DNA of 64,000 nt from NCBI GenBank assembly GCA_036365455.1, contig JAWQUS010000008.1, forward strand, positions 23,543,501 to 23,607,500, in the 5' to 3' direction. A program made the translations under genes and the position numbers. This DNA is from Macrosoma leucophasiata (Eukaryota; Arthropoda; Insecta; Lepidoptera; Hedylidae). Shown here in pieces: positions 21,322 through 31,426 of this stretch (within the stretch, counting starts at the first letter, position 1; every line of letters begins with the position of its first letter). The notes under the pieces were generated by a model. The model ran no database searches. It had not been told where the DNA came from and saw nothing but the letters and a program-made list of their open reading frames with translations.

Positions 21322-21352
<31 letters not shown>

Positions 21353-21425
21353 AATATAAACATAGTTCATACATAGGAATAAAATATACACATAAATAAT
21401 AATAAACGACGACATTTAAAACCAC
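21081..21425 (-). other. 3' UTR of the CR1-like LINE
   Basis: Follows the TAG stop of the 974-residue ORF. It contains a TA/TG-rich stretch (21300-21352), the conserved tail GGTAGAGAATGCCTTATGGC and ATTAAGTCCGCCTAATG, and ends in (TAAA)n at 21081-21102. A related tail occurs alone at 35.65 kb. Confidence 0.75.
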
Positions 21426-24350
21426 CTACATCAGTAATTTCAGGTAATGACTACCAAGCTTCCGTTTAAATGAGAATTTAGATGGAGATTTGCGAATGTC
21501 TAGGGGCAGCATGTTCCAGAGTTTAATTGCAGATATTGCAAAGGAATTCGACATGAAACCAGAACGGTGTGAAGGAATAGCAAGGGACATATTTTCCGAA
21601 GAACGGAGAGATAAATTATGAGAGGCGCTCAGAAAATTAAATTTAGTTTTAAGGTAACAGGGGTAACAAGGATCGTTAATAATAGAAAAGAGTAAACAGA
21701 GCATCCGTAAGGACCTTCTCTGACGGATAGGGAGCCATTTGAGCTTAGAACGGTAAAGAGAGATGTGGTCAAATTTACGCAAGCCAAAAATAAAACGAAT
21801 ACAGTTATTGAGCAATCGATCCAATTTGTTGAGAAGTTCCTGAGTGATATCCGAAAAACAAACATCCGCATAATCAAGGATGGGCAGTATAAGAGCTTGG
21901 ACCAGAAGAATTTTCGTGCTGGGTGGTAAAAAGTTCTTAAATCTATAAAGGGAGCGCAGTGACGCAGTGACGTTTTGACTAATTTTGTTAATATGGTAAT
22001 TCCAATTTAATGTAGAGTCAATGTGCAGACCAAGATCTTTAACATGATTTGCAAATGGTAGGATCGAGTTATTAAATAAAACAGGTGGCAGAATGCCAAG
22101 GTCAAGATTGTGAATAAAGTATGTACTACCAATTACAATGGCTTGGCACTTGGAAGTATTAACATAAATACCAAACCTAGATGACCACTCAGATATCGCT
22201 TGCAGGTCATGATTAATTTTAGCGATAGCAAGATCAAGACTAGAAACATCAGATTGGGTATATATCTGAAGATCGTCGGCATAGAGATGGTAAGAGCAAC
22301 GAAGATGAGATGTGATTTGATCAATAAATAATGAGAAAAGGAGGGGAGAAAGTATACCGCCTTGTGGAACGCCAGCAGTAAGACTGCACCAATCAGATAT
22401 CTCCTGATCAGCGCGCACCGCCTGTTGTCGACCACGGAGATAAGAAGAAAACCATTCCTGCACCAGAGATGAGGCCCCAATATACTTAAGTATGCTGAGG
22501 AGAATGTCATGATCGACAGTATTAAAGACGTTGGAGAAATCGATTAGGACCAGAACTGTCACTTGAGAATGCTCCATATTAAGTCGGATATCCTCAGTAA
22601 CTTTTACAAGAGTAGAAGAAGTACTATGTCCCTTTCGGAACCCAGATTGATATTGGGATAGGAGATTGTTATTAAAGACAAATTCAGAAAACTGATTATG
22701 GACAACAGCTTCTAAGACCTTAGAAAGAAATGGGAGGATAGAAATTGGCCTAAAGTGACAAGGGAGAGAAGGACCAGGAGTTTTAGGGCAAGGGATGATA
22801 AAGGCTTTACGCCAGGCTGACGGGAAAGTACCAGTCAGCAGCGAAGAGTTGATAACGTGAGTAAAGATTGGCAGTAAACAGTCAAGTAAGAGAAAAACCA
22901 TTTTTCTACTCACACCATCAACACCAATGGCGTTGGATTTTAGCGAGATTAGTATTTTGTGGACTTCATCTATGGTGACGGGAGAAAAAGTAAATATATC
23001 ACGGGATAAAATGGGCATGGAAGCAAGATTAAGTATAGTAGCAAACTTAATATTGACATCAAACGGAGGAGTGGTGGAGAAATGTTCATTAAGGTTGTTC
23101 AAAGTACAATTCAAGGAATTTGCATTAAAACTAGGCTTAGAGAAACCAAGAGACTTAAGAAATTTCCATATATCAGCCGGAGATGAATTCAGAACGTTAT
23201 CATGAATAAAGCGGCGTTTTGCTGCTCTTACCATCTGATTGCAGCGATTTCTTACTAATTTATAATGGTTCCAAGTTGCCTCACTGCGGTCCCTTCTAAA
23301 AACGCGAAAGGCTCTGTCACGTCGACGCATAGCCATACGTACACCACTGGTAATCCAGGGAGCAGGAGGGCGCCTAAGACGACGAGCTTTCATCGGTGCA
23401 TGAGTATCAAATATAGAAACAATTGATTTATTTAAGAGGGACACTTTATCGTCAGTTGTGGGGGCAGACTCAATTACAGACCAGTCAATCGCCATAGCGT
23501 CAGCCTTAAGTTTACTGACGTCCAACTTAGCAAAATTCCTCATATTAACTTTAACTGGTCGCGTTTTAGGCGGTTTGATATTATAAGTGACGAAGATTAA
23601 GTCATGCCTGGATATGCCCGGCACAGGAAATTGACCATGGTTCACACATAGGCTTGGATTAGATGCGATAATGAGATCCAACCAGGAATCGTCAGAATTA
23701 ATATTATGATGTGTTGGATTAAGATCAAGTAAAGAAAGATTCGACGACTCCAGGATAGACCTCAGGTTGCGCGATCTCAAATGATCTCTAAACATGTTAG
23801 TGTTAAAATCACCCATGATCAGCAGATGCTTGTGTTCGGAGGAAAGTGATACCAAGAGCGGTTCAAGAGAAGAAAAATAAGCAATGGAGGGTGGACAGTA
23901 GACAACTCCGAGAACAGCTTTTACCCCTTTGACAGCAATTTCGACAAAAAGAAATTCGGGGCTACCATCGTAAGGGGAGGGAGAAGTCAAAATAACTTTA
24001 TAGGGGATACTGCAGTGAAGATACATTGCAACACCCCCAGCTCGTTTTCCCGTACGGTCGTTGCGAACCAGTATGAAGTCTGGAAGACTGAAAGTGGTAG
24101 AGGGTAGATTAGGCTTAAGCCAACTTTCGGATACCAGGATAGCGTGTACCGTCACACCAGCAAAAATATTTAAAAGTTCATTGTGGTGTTGCGGTATACT
24201 CTGTGCGTTGATGTGACATACGTGAAAACATTTAGGGAAGTTATTTAGTTCGTTATTGAGATGTTGATTAAACGGAAGACTTTCGTCAAGTGATGAGAAA
24301 GAGATGGATGAGAGATCAGTGGCGGAATAGAAACTGTCATCGTCAGTCAT
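21426..24350 (-). CDS. LINE T ORF2: endonuclease-reverse transcriptase of a CR1-group retrotransposon
   Basis: An uninterrupted 974-residue ORF from ATG to TAG. Residues about 40-255 form an AP-type endonuclease: HINAQS (N48), SESWL (E75), GDFN (D181, N183) and SRHD (H249, D250). The reverse transcriptase spans about 535-740: FRPISILPFLSK, QSGFRKGHST, motif A LIDFSNVFNTVDH (D604), motif B GVPQGGILSPLLF (660-672) and motif C YADD (690-693). The C-terminus ends LWNMLPLDIRKSP...FKRKLGSHYL, typical of CR1/jockey-group proteins. The protein would nick target DNA and copy its own RNA in place. All core catalytic residues are present; motif A has Asn610 where related elements usually have a second Asp, outside the metal-binding pair. 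With no stops or frameshifts, it may be recently active. Clade within CR1/jockey needs a tree. Confidence 0.9.
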   Translation of the reverse strand: MTDDDSFYSATDLSSISFSSLDESLPFNQHLNNELNNFPKCFHVCHINAQSIPQHHNELLNIFAGVTVHAILVSESWLKPNLPSTTFSLPDFILVRNDRTGKRAGGVAMYLHCSIPYKVILTSPSPYDGSPEFLFVEIAVKGVKAVLGVVYCPPSIAYFSSLEPLLVSLSSEHKHLLIMGDFNTNMFRDHLRSRNLRSILESSNLSLLDLNPTHHNINSDDSWLDLIIASNPSLCVNHGQFPVPGISRHDLIFVTYNIKPPKTRPVKVNMRNFAKLDVSKLKADAMAIDWSVIESAPTTDDKVSLLNKSIVSIFDTHAPMKARRLRRPPAPWITSGVRMAMRRRDRAFRVFRRDRSEATWNHYKLVRNRCNQMVRAAKRRFIHDNVLNSSPADIWKFLKSLGFSKPSFNANSLNCTLNNLNEHFSTTPPFDVNIKFATILNLASMPILSRDIFTFSPVTIDEVHKILISLKSNAIGVDGVSRKMVFLLLDCLLPIFTHVINSSLLTGTFPSAWRKAFIIPCPKTPGPSLPCHFRPISILPFLSKVLEAVVHNQFSEFVFNNNLLSQYQSGFRKGHSTSSTLVKVTEDIRLNMEHSQVTVLVLIDFSNVFNTVDHDILLSILKYIGASSLVQEWFSSYLRGRQQAVRADQEISDWCSLTAGVPQGGILSPLLFSLFIDQITSHLRCSYHLYADDLQIYTQSDVSSLDLAIAKINHDLQAISEWSSRFGIYVNTSKCQAIVIGSTYFIHNLDLGILPPVLFNNSILPFANHVKDLGLHIDSTLNWNYHINKISQNVTASLRSLYRFKNFLPPSTKILLVQALILPILDYADVCFSDITQELLNKLDRLLNNCIRFIFGLRKFDHISLYRSKLKWLPIRQRRSLRMLCLLFSIINDPCYPCYLKTKFNFLSASHNLSLRSSENMSLAIPSHRSGFMSNSFAISAIKLWNMLPLDIRKSPSKFSFKRKLGSHYLKLLM

Positions 24351-24863
24351 AATATATAAAGATACAATATATGATAAAATATATATAAAAAAAATAGTAG
24401 ATTATAAAATATATAAATTAATTAATCTAAGGAGGTATTCAATTTACACTAGATTAGATTAGGTATTCACATACCTGCCAGTCGACTGTTTACATAATAA
24501 ACGGTAATTAATAGAAAATGACACAAGAAAACGAAAAGGAGACAAATACGTACAGTATCACATAGAAAATAATATAAAATAATATTAATTCACAATAATC
24601 TGCAACAAACGGAACGTCATAACCAGTGACAATTATAATGACAGTTGACAAGTGAATGTGACTTTGACGTTTAGACAAAAGTAAAAAAAAAAGAAAACAA
24701 ATTAAAATTAATTTGAAAGTAAACTACACTGAGGGTAAACTAGAGAACAGTAACATATACAAAATATCACAAAGAAATTACGACAAAACAAGTGAAAAGC
24801 AGGAAGACATAAGCGAAACAGGAAAACTCTTAGATACTAGACAGTAGTGATCCCTGTGACCAG

Positions 24864-25070
24864 TCACTTATTTTTCACCACTCTTTTGGATCGCGGCAAG
24901 GTGGGCACGACCGAACCGGCTTTTGGTTGCGTACTTGACTTCGATGTGGCGGACTCAGGTGGCTCATCCAACATTTTGCCGTGCTCAGCAGCCAACGACA
25001 TCAGCTCGTCGAGGACAAAGATACGCCGCCGCTGGCCATTCGGAAGTTTAACGTTAATGTTGCCGTCCAT
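24864..25070 (-). CDS. Small upstream ORF of LINE T (possible ORF1 remnant)
   Basis: A 68-residue frame starting MDGNINVKLPNGQRRR and ending in a lysine-rich tail, on the same strand about 510 bases upstream of the long ORF. CR1-like elements often have a first ORF for an RNA-binding protein, but that is usually much longer and carries zinc fingers or an esterase domain, neither of which is visible here. It could be a truncated ORF1, a leader peptide, or chance. The gap at 24351-24863 is AT-rich with no ORF. Confidence 0.35.
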   Translation of the reverse strand: MDGNINVKLPNGQRRRIFVLDELMSLAAEHGKMLDEPPESATSKSSTQPKAGSVVPTLPRSKRVVKNK

Positions 25071-25545
25071 TGTCCAAACTTTTGAAACCCCAAATATCCT
25101 TATGTGTCAGTTATTTCTGTATCCTGTGTCCTTACACAGTACAATTCATTCTCAACCACTAATTGGAGCCGGGATATTAGGGTCATGAATCCTCTAAAAC
25201 CACCTCGGTGCTGACTTCAGTGCATGAAGTGGGAGACCCGGAAGACACTAAAAGCACTGTTCCGGTTCCCCTCAGGCATTCCCCCTGCATAAGGCTCGTC
25301 CATGGGGACTCAAACAGTCCCACTCAGCGCATATCACAACGACCTGTGGCTACCACTGTCGACGTTCTTACGGAACCGCGAATCTGGACGGCTAGAGCCC
25401 CACTCTTGCCGCCCGCGGTTCATTCCCCTTTTAGTAAGTAACCTTTTACAACAAGCAGAAGATATCTCAGTCCTATTCTACAAGCCCGGTATTGGGGGTC
25501 GCAGAATTACCACTTTGAACCTAAGTAACCAATTTTTGCGAAGAT
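25071..25545 (-). promoter_or_regulatory. Probable 5' UTR/internal promoter region of LINE T
   Basis: A GC-richer leader on the minus strand between the small ORF and the next repeat, without repeats shared elsewhere except a 21-bp inverted match to the 3' flank. Non-LTR elements carry an internal promoter here; no defined motif was recognised. Confidence 0.4.
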
Positions 25546-25567
25546 AATATACTCGTAATAAATAATA

Positions 25568-25921
25568 ATGTCAACCCATTATACGTCCCACTGCTGGGCA
25601 CGAGTCTCTCCCCTTTTTAGGGGAAGGCCTGGAGCTTACTCCACCACGCTGCTCCAATGAGGGTTGGTGGAGGTGGGTGGGTTAGTGGCCAACCTGCTGT
25701 CGGATGTTTTCAAACCGCCTCCGACAAGGTCTAACGACTGCTTTCTATCTATAGCAACCGGGACCGACGGCTTAACGTGCCCTCCGAAGCACGGAAACGC
25801 GCATTTTAATTTGCCACTAGCGGTCACCCATCAGTGCCCATCACACTACCCGACCGCGCCCGTAGTGCTTAGCCGATTAGATCGCTCACGATCTACACCA
25901 ACCGCTGGGCCATGCGCGCTT
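25568..25921 (-). mobile_element. SINE-B copy 3
   Basis: Complete minus-strand copy with GCGCGCATGGCCCAGCGG at the 25921 end (A box TGGCCCAGCGG) and CCCAGCAGTGGGACGTATA near 25570. A small in-element duplication (CCCATCAGTGCCCATCACAC) lies near 25830. Confidence 0.85.
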
Positions 25922-26265
25922 CAGCAGAAGATAATATAATTATACCTAATGGTCATTTTCGGAACAGACAGTTGTTGATGACCTTATAGTAAGACTAAAA
26001 CTAGGTATCCTATGATAGGTACACGCAGTGCGTTAGGATTACCAGGCAAGCATAGATACACGAAAACCTAGCGGTCATTAACCTACAGTCTGCGACTGCG
26101 TGTTGTGAACTAGGAAGAAAAGTCCCAGTACTCGCCGAAGCATTCTTACGTATGAGTTGTGTCGGTTTAATCCCGTAGTTATATAATTTTCATTGATATT
26201 TTATTTAGTGACGCAATACTGTATGCTGATTGTGTTATAAGGTTTGTGAAAAATAAATTGGCGAA
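25922..26265. other. Unassigned DNA
   Basis: No gene or shared repeat recognised. Confidence 0.3.
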
Positions 26266-26485
26266 GTTTTTTTTATGTTATAGTGTCGTATAGCTGAATG
26301 TTAAGTAGTATAGTCAACTGCAACCTATAAACGTCTACGCAAAACTCAAGGCTAAATATTTTTTCCTGTGAATCAGAAATTAAGGGGTTGTGTATTACTT
26401 ATTGATAATATCAAACCGAAATAGGGGCAGCGTTGAAAACTACCGTTTAGCAACAAGTAGGTAGATTAGGTGTCGTCGTAGTTTT
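26266..26485 (-). mobile_element. SINE-A, strongly decayed
   Basis: Order of blocks is preserved (T-rich tail, GTTAAGTAGT, CAACTGCAACCTATAAACG, GTAGATTAGGTG) but identity is low; an old insertion. Confidence 0.45.
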
Positions 26486-26604
26486 TTGGACCTCAACATG
26501 TAGTACTATTTCCGAAACATAATTAATACTACTTATTCGTTAATTAAGAATAGATTATTAAGCCATTTCGAATTAAATATTTTGCTGTGCGAATTTATAT
26601 AATA

Positions 26605-26910
26605 CTAGCTGTGCCCGCGACTTCGTCCACATGAGTATTTATGATTGTTCATTATCTACCCGGACAAAGTCGTGGGCGCAGCTAGTATAAAAGTAGCCTA
26701 AGTTACTCCTTATTACATAAGTTATCTGCCCGTGAAAGTCTCGTCGAAATCGGTAAAGCCATTCCCGATATTAGCGGGAACAAACAGACAGACAGACAAA
26801 AAATGTTGTTTTGGCAAATGTACCGTGTGTACATATTATATATGCAGTTAGTAAAACGCAGTTACTTTTATATTACAAACAGACACTCCAATTTGATTTA
26901 TTTGTATAGA
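26605..26910 (-). mobile_element. Helitron H1 copy 2
   Basis: CTAG at 26605-26608 and the complement of the 5' TC at 26909-26910. Has the same internal CAGACAGACAGAC and the paired GACTTCGTCC / CAAAGTCGTGGGCGC segments as other copies. A second Helitron end begins at the next base. Confidence 0.65.
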
Positions 26911-27200
26911 CTAGCTGTGCCCTCGACTTTGTTGGCGTGGAATAGTGACTTTGGGACTTTGGGCAGCGCTTTCCGGTATTAATTTTGGTTAATTTGGATC
27001 ATACACACTTTTGGGTAGCTTAAAAAATCTACTTTACACTAATGCTTCTCTGTACACGATATTAGACGTATGGCCATCGGGGATAAAAGCATACAGACTG
27101 CTAGGATTGCGAAATATTTCTAATAACGATGTGTTGTATTATTTAAAGCCTCGTTAAGTTTCAGTCAATTAGTGCTACTAACAGAGAATTAAAGATAAAA
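26911..27200 (-). mobile_element. Helitron-like element adjacent to H1 copy 2
   Basis: Begins CTAGCTGTGCCCTCGACTTT directly after the previous element, so two Helitrons lie head to tail. The body (GGATAAAAGCATACAGACTG, TTAAAGCCTCGTTAAG) differs from H1. The distal end is not certain. Confidence 0.45.
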
Positions 27201-27577
27201 TAAAGATCTATACATAAAATTAAAATATGTGCACTCCGTAAGAGCTGGCGGAAGGGAAAAATTAAATATTAACCGTGGTGCATTTTTAACCATTTAATGA
27301 CCCTTAGTGAGTGAACCATGGATGTCAAATTTATAATAAAGGATAATTGTACTAATACTTATACAAGGTACATACATACGGATATAAAACAGATAAATGT
27401 AATACATACTAGTAGGTACAAACAATAATAAATAGATGAATACTAAAGTAAATAAAATATAAGTAGATAAAAAACATCTTATTAAATATCATAATAATAA
27501 TATGCAATCAAAGAATTATAACGCAATTGTGTGGTGGCGCGTCGATCGCCGGGAGCCGGGATTATTTATATATCAAA
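27201..27577. other. AT-rich DNA, unassigned
   Basis: No gene recognised; a short GC-rich island lies just before the next Helitron (27535-27561). Confidence 0.3.
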
Positions 27578-27881
27578 CTAGCTGTGCTCGCGACTTCGTC
27601 CACGTGACAAAAAATAAGATCGTTCAGTATCTACCCGGACAAAGTCGTGGGCGCAGCTAGTATAAAAGTAGCCTAAGTTACTCCTTATCACATCAGCTAT
27701 CTGAAAATCCCGTCAAAATCGGTAGAGCCGTTCCCAAGATTAGCCCCGCCAAACAGACAGACAAAAACTGTAAAAAAAATTGTTTTGGTATATGTACCGT
27801 GTATACATACATGTGCATTTAGTAAAAAGCGGTTATTTTAGTGTTACAAACAGACACTCCAATTTAATTTATTTGTATAGA
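27578..27881 (-). mobile_element. Helitron H1 copy 3
   Basis: CTAG at 27578-27581 with A outside, complement of TC at 27880-27881 with T outside. The body matches the other H1 copies (TACCGTGTATACATAC, ACAGACACTCCAATTTAATT). Confidence 0.7.
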
Positions 27882-28027
27882 TTAAAGCTATTTTTTTCTC
27901 ATTATTATGATATTGATCTATGTGATATACCTACGGGTGCCAAATTAAATCGGCCGCAAATAAGAGTTGCTAGTTAATTGAAAATACTTGCGGCCAAATT
28001 TTGCTAGGCAACCTAGTTTCCTTAGAT

Positions 28028-28612
28028 TATAAATGTATGTATGTACCTTCACACCAGGTCCCTAACGGGGTAGGCAGAGAGTGTAGAGCGCCAGACATCC
28101 CGGTTCTGACAAACCTCTCGTGCCTCGTCTACCTTCATCATTCTCTTCATACATGCACGCCGATTCCTAAGACTTTTGACCCCACCATCAGACAGAACTC
28201 GACCTATTTGGTCATGGTAGGTCAGCCTTGGTCTTCCTGGGCCTCTGCAACCATCCACATTCGCATTGTATATCTGTTTAGTCATTCGCTCATTCGACAT
28301 TCTTTCTATATGCCCGAACCATCGGAGCATGCCTTTTTTCATTTTTACACCGATACTATCATTCACACAAAGTCTCTTTCTTACATATTCATTACGAACG
28401 CGATCGGTGAGTGATACACCGCAGATCTTGCGCAAAGATCTCATCTCGACCGCGTTCAACTTACTTTCATGCTCTTTCCTGCATACCCAGCTCTCGCTTC
28501 CATATAAAAGCGTTGGAGTAAGTACAGCATTATGTACGGCTAGTCGAGCCCGCTGGCTGAGATGTTTCGATTCTAGCAGCTTACCCAACGCTCCATTCAC
28601 GCAATTCCCAGC
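28028..28612 (-). pseudogene. LINE K copy 2: C-terminal end, uninterrupted
   Basis: A minus-strand frame of about 183 residues with no stop: NGALGKLLESKHLSQRAR, YGSESWVCRKEHESK, WFGHIERMSNERMTKQ, GRPRLTYHDQIGRVL, ending AYPVRDLV. It is the best-preserved C-terminus of this RTE-like family in the window and shows what copy 1 should read at its stop. The 5' side is cut near 28612, so it lacks the polymerase core. The short 3' end has the GTCCCTAACGGGGTAGGC block. Confidence 0.75.
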
Positions 28613-28780
28613 AGATAGATATAAATATGCGTTAAAATTATGTTTGAGGCATAACTGGACGAACGAAATGATTCTGCAGTGAAATCCTAACCTATTGGTG
28701 CCCGGTTCTTCTCTATATATTAACCTAATTGGTGTAAAGTAGTCTGGATGGACGGAGGAGAGAATGCACCGATTTACGAT

Positions 28781-28940
28781 GGACGGATAGGCAGGTAGAC
28801 AGGTGGGAATATGGACAAGTGGGTAGGTGGCCAGGTAGGCAGAACTCTAGACTAGCAAACTGGCAGATTGATAGACTGACAGTCTGGCAGCCTGGCAAAC
28901 TGATAAATATACTGATAGATTAGCACATTGGCCGACTGGA
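28781..28940. repeat. Degenerate octamer-periodic array
   Basis: The sequence can be read as a run of 8-base units in fixed register from 28781 to 28908 (for example AGGCAGGT, AGACAGGT, GGCCAGGT, then TGGCAGAT, TGATAGAC, TGACAGTC, TGGCAGCC, TGGCAAAC, TGATAAAT), with looser units to about 28940. Units differ from each other but keep a G-R-C/T-A-G-like core. Confidence 0.7.
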
Positions 28941-29349
28941 TTATTTGTTTATTTTTATACATTTTTACAGTCGCTGTATATAAATAGATGGGAATAGGTG
29001 GGAAGAAAAACGGAGTGGAAACAGTGGGAAGGACTGCCGGAGTAACTTTGAGTCTCCCATTGCCAAGCAAACGGGAAATTCCAAACTCTACGTACTAGGT
29101 GTCCATAATTGCAAAGAGGCCTTTTAATATTTTCGATTAATAATTTTACTAACGCCTCCATACATGTTCATAGTCTGTAAACAAACCGTAGAGATTAAAT
29201 AAGATGAAATGATAATTCTGGAAGCTCGTTTATTAATATTCAGTATTTAAATTATCCTACAAATGTTATTTACAGGATGGGAACTGTACTATCGCATATA
29301 AATATTTTCCCATAATGTAACTTTCTCACTTGAACAATTTACTTATCAC
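28941..29349. other. Unassigned DNA
   Basis: No gene or shared repeat recognised. Confidence 0.3.
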
Positions 29350-29446
29350 TAGCTGTGCCCGCGACTTCGTCTACGTGAGAAAAAATATGATTGTTCAGTA
29401 TCTACTCGGACAAAGTCGTGGGCGCATCTAGTATAAAATTAGCCTT
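29350..29446 (-). mobile_element. Helitron H1 3'-end fragment
   Basis: Starts CTAGCTGTGCCCGCGACTTC; includes both hairpin segments and stops after TAGTATAAAATTAGCC. Confidence 0.65.
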
Positions 29447-29589
29447 GTTTACGCATTCTTGATTACCACTTATCTATACTTATAAGAAATAAATCTGTAG
29501 AAGTGTAAATTCTGTACATTAAAATTATTGAAAAAAGAAATACCAGGGGATGTAACTAGATCGATACCAAACCCAAATATGTAATTAGA

Positions 29590-29960
29590 TTTTTTTTTGT
29601 CTGTCTGTCTGTCTGTTTGTTCAAGCATCACATAAAAACTACCGGTCCGATTACAATGAAACTTGGTATGATTATACTTTAACCTTTGGCGCACAACACT
29701 GGGTACTTTTTATCCCGGAAAAATGTCTGTTTGTCTGTGTGTTTGTGCACGCTAATATCAGAAACGGCTTATTCGATTTGCGGTTTGCACTAATATATTG
29801 TGGTAAGTTTTACTTAACATTTAATGTTTGTTTCATGTGAATCGGTTCAGAAATAAAAAAGTTATGTCAATGTAAAGAATTGTATCGAATATTTTTAAGC
29901 TATTCTGTATCTTAATTCTATCTTTTAGGGAGTTTGGTACCTAATAGGTAAAAACGGGCC
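29590..29960 (+). repeat. Helitron-like debris with (GTCT)n
   Basis: GTCTGTCTGTCTG, ACTACCGGTCCGATTAC and TGGGTACTTTTTATCCCGG recall the middle of lepidopteran Helitrons and the 15.4-kb fragment. Ends are not defined. Confidence 0.4.
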
Positions 29961-29974
29961 CTACGGGTAACTAA

Positions 29975-29987
29975 TCCTCCGCTGTCT

Positions 29988-30018
<31 letters not shown>

Positions 30019-30125
30019 ACCAGGCTGTATCTCATAAATAGTGATAGCTAGAAAGCAAACATTTACACAAATTATGTATTTCTGTTACCGCTATAATGTA
30101 CACGCTTTAAATTTTCACTGAATTT
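29975..30125 (+). repeat. Dispersed repeat L fragment
   Basis: CCGCTGTCTGTCTG...GTCCGTCCGTC then CACCAGGCTGTATCTCATAA; same family as near 19.3 and 61.6 kb by the GTCCGTCTG tract and context. Confidence 0.4.
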
Positions 30126-30171
30126 TTAGGTCTTATGTTGTATTGAAGCTTCCATAATAAATCTATATACA

Positions 30172-30606
30172 TACAAATAAATAAAATTGGAGTGTCTTTT
30201 TGTAGTATTAAAATAACCGCTTTGTACTAAACGCATATGTATGATACACGGTACATATACCAAAACAACATTTTTACCATTTTTGTCTGTCTGTCTGTCT
30301 GTTTGGCGGGGCTAATCTTGGGAACGGCTTGACCGATTTTGACATGGCTTTCACTGGCAGATAGCTGATGTGATAAGGAGTAACTTGAGCTACTTTTATT
30401 TCCATACAACCATACATACCTACATACATAACTACATACAAATAAACAGAATTTGAGTGTCTCCGATTTGTGGGACTTTCACTAGCAGATAGCTGATGTA
30501 ATAAGGAGTAACTTACGCTACTTTTATACTAGCTGCGCCCACGACTTCATCCGGGTAGATACTGAACAATCATATTTTTTCTCACGTAGACGAAGTCGCG
30601 GGCACC
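30172..30606 (+). mobile_element. Helitron H1-long copy 1, terminal CTAG lost
   Basis: Starts A|TCTATATACATACAAAT. It is a longer subfamily in which the module running from the 5' end to CTACTTTTAT is partly repeated (second start near 30440). The 3' hairpin is present (ACTAGCTGCGCCCACGACTT and GACGAAGTCGCGGGCACC), but the last bases are replaced by a separate palindrome. Confidence 0.65.
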
Positions 30607-30615
30607 AAATACCAC

Positions 30616-30682
30616 ACCAAATACACACACAATTTCATAATCCACGTTCAATCATCATTATGAAATTGTGTGTGTATTTGGT
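30616..30682. repeat. 26-bp perfect inverted repeat at a Helitron end
   Basis: Arms 30616-30641 and 30657-30682 (ACCAAATACACACACAATTT... and its complement) with a 15-base spacer, immediately after the broken Helitron terminus. Confidence 0.9.
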
Positions 30683-30796
30683 GGGTATGAGAATCGGTTG
30701 TAGTCTATTTTTTATCCCTAAACGGTGGGTGGTTGTCACCAGACTTAATTTTAATTTTTTAAACAGTTCGTTTTTTTATACCTTTAAGGCAAAACG

Positions 30797-31079
30797 ATTT
30801 TTATGTAAAATAAGTGGTAATCAAGCATGCGGTTCACATTGATGTTAAGTGATGACTGCAGCCTATAGACACTTACACAAAGACCAAGGTCAAAATGCAC
30901 ATGCGTTACCACTCCTGAGGCCTAAAGTATTATGCATCTGTGCCGGAAATTACAGGGCCGTACATTACCATCTGACCGGAACACGATAGTGCTGAGCACT
31001 ACCATTTAGCGACAAGTATTTTAGGTAATGCGGTGGTGCCTACGCCCGCGAGCTCCGTCACTGGAACTGTACCACCAGT
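30797..31079 (-). mobile_element. SINE-A copy, full length
   Basis: Minus-strand copy with poly-T at 30797 and ACTGGTGGTACAG (sense) at 31079. Confidence 0.8.
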
Positions 31080-31426
31080 TAAAAAAAATTTTGTCGGGGC
31101 AGCTAGTATTTATATAAAACATTGTATTTATTACACATATTATATATGTTCAAAGGTAGTAATGGTTATTTCATTCAGTCGAGGTTATAACGAATTTAGG
31201 TGGGCGGCAAAGGATAAAAGCATCCGTTTACATCCCTTCGGTTAATTAAACCGTCCCAGATAATGTTGTGATAAAAGCTGTTTCACGATTAAATATAACT
31301 TTGCGTGGGCTTTTATTCTACCTTGTCATTAAAATAATAAGTAATATTAGAAAGCTGTTGTAAGTAACGATTTCTTTCATTTGTATTACTATCCAATTTC
31401 TCTATTGCGTGTGTGTGTGTATCTTC
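31080..31426. other. AT-rich DNA, unassigned
   Basis: Begins with a possible Helitron-end remnant (GGGGCAGCTAGTAT). No gene recognised. Confidence 0.3.

Noticed and set aside
22927..23205. Open frames antisense to the CR1-like LINE ORF
   Set aside because: They are shadows of the real minus-strand coding sequence.
25664..25939. 91-codon frame in SINE-B, similar frames in other copies
   Set aside because: SINE-B is a non-coding retroposon; the frames are not conserved between copies.
28852..29161. Open frames over and beside the octamer array
   Set aside because: No domain, and the frames depend on the 8-base periodicity, which is not a multiple of three.
29590..30310. GTCT/GTCC runs as independent microsatellites
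   Set aside because: They sit in fixed positions inside Helitron-like and repeat L elements, so they are part of those families.
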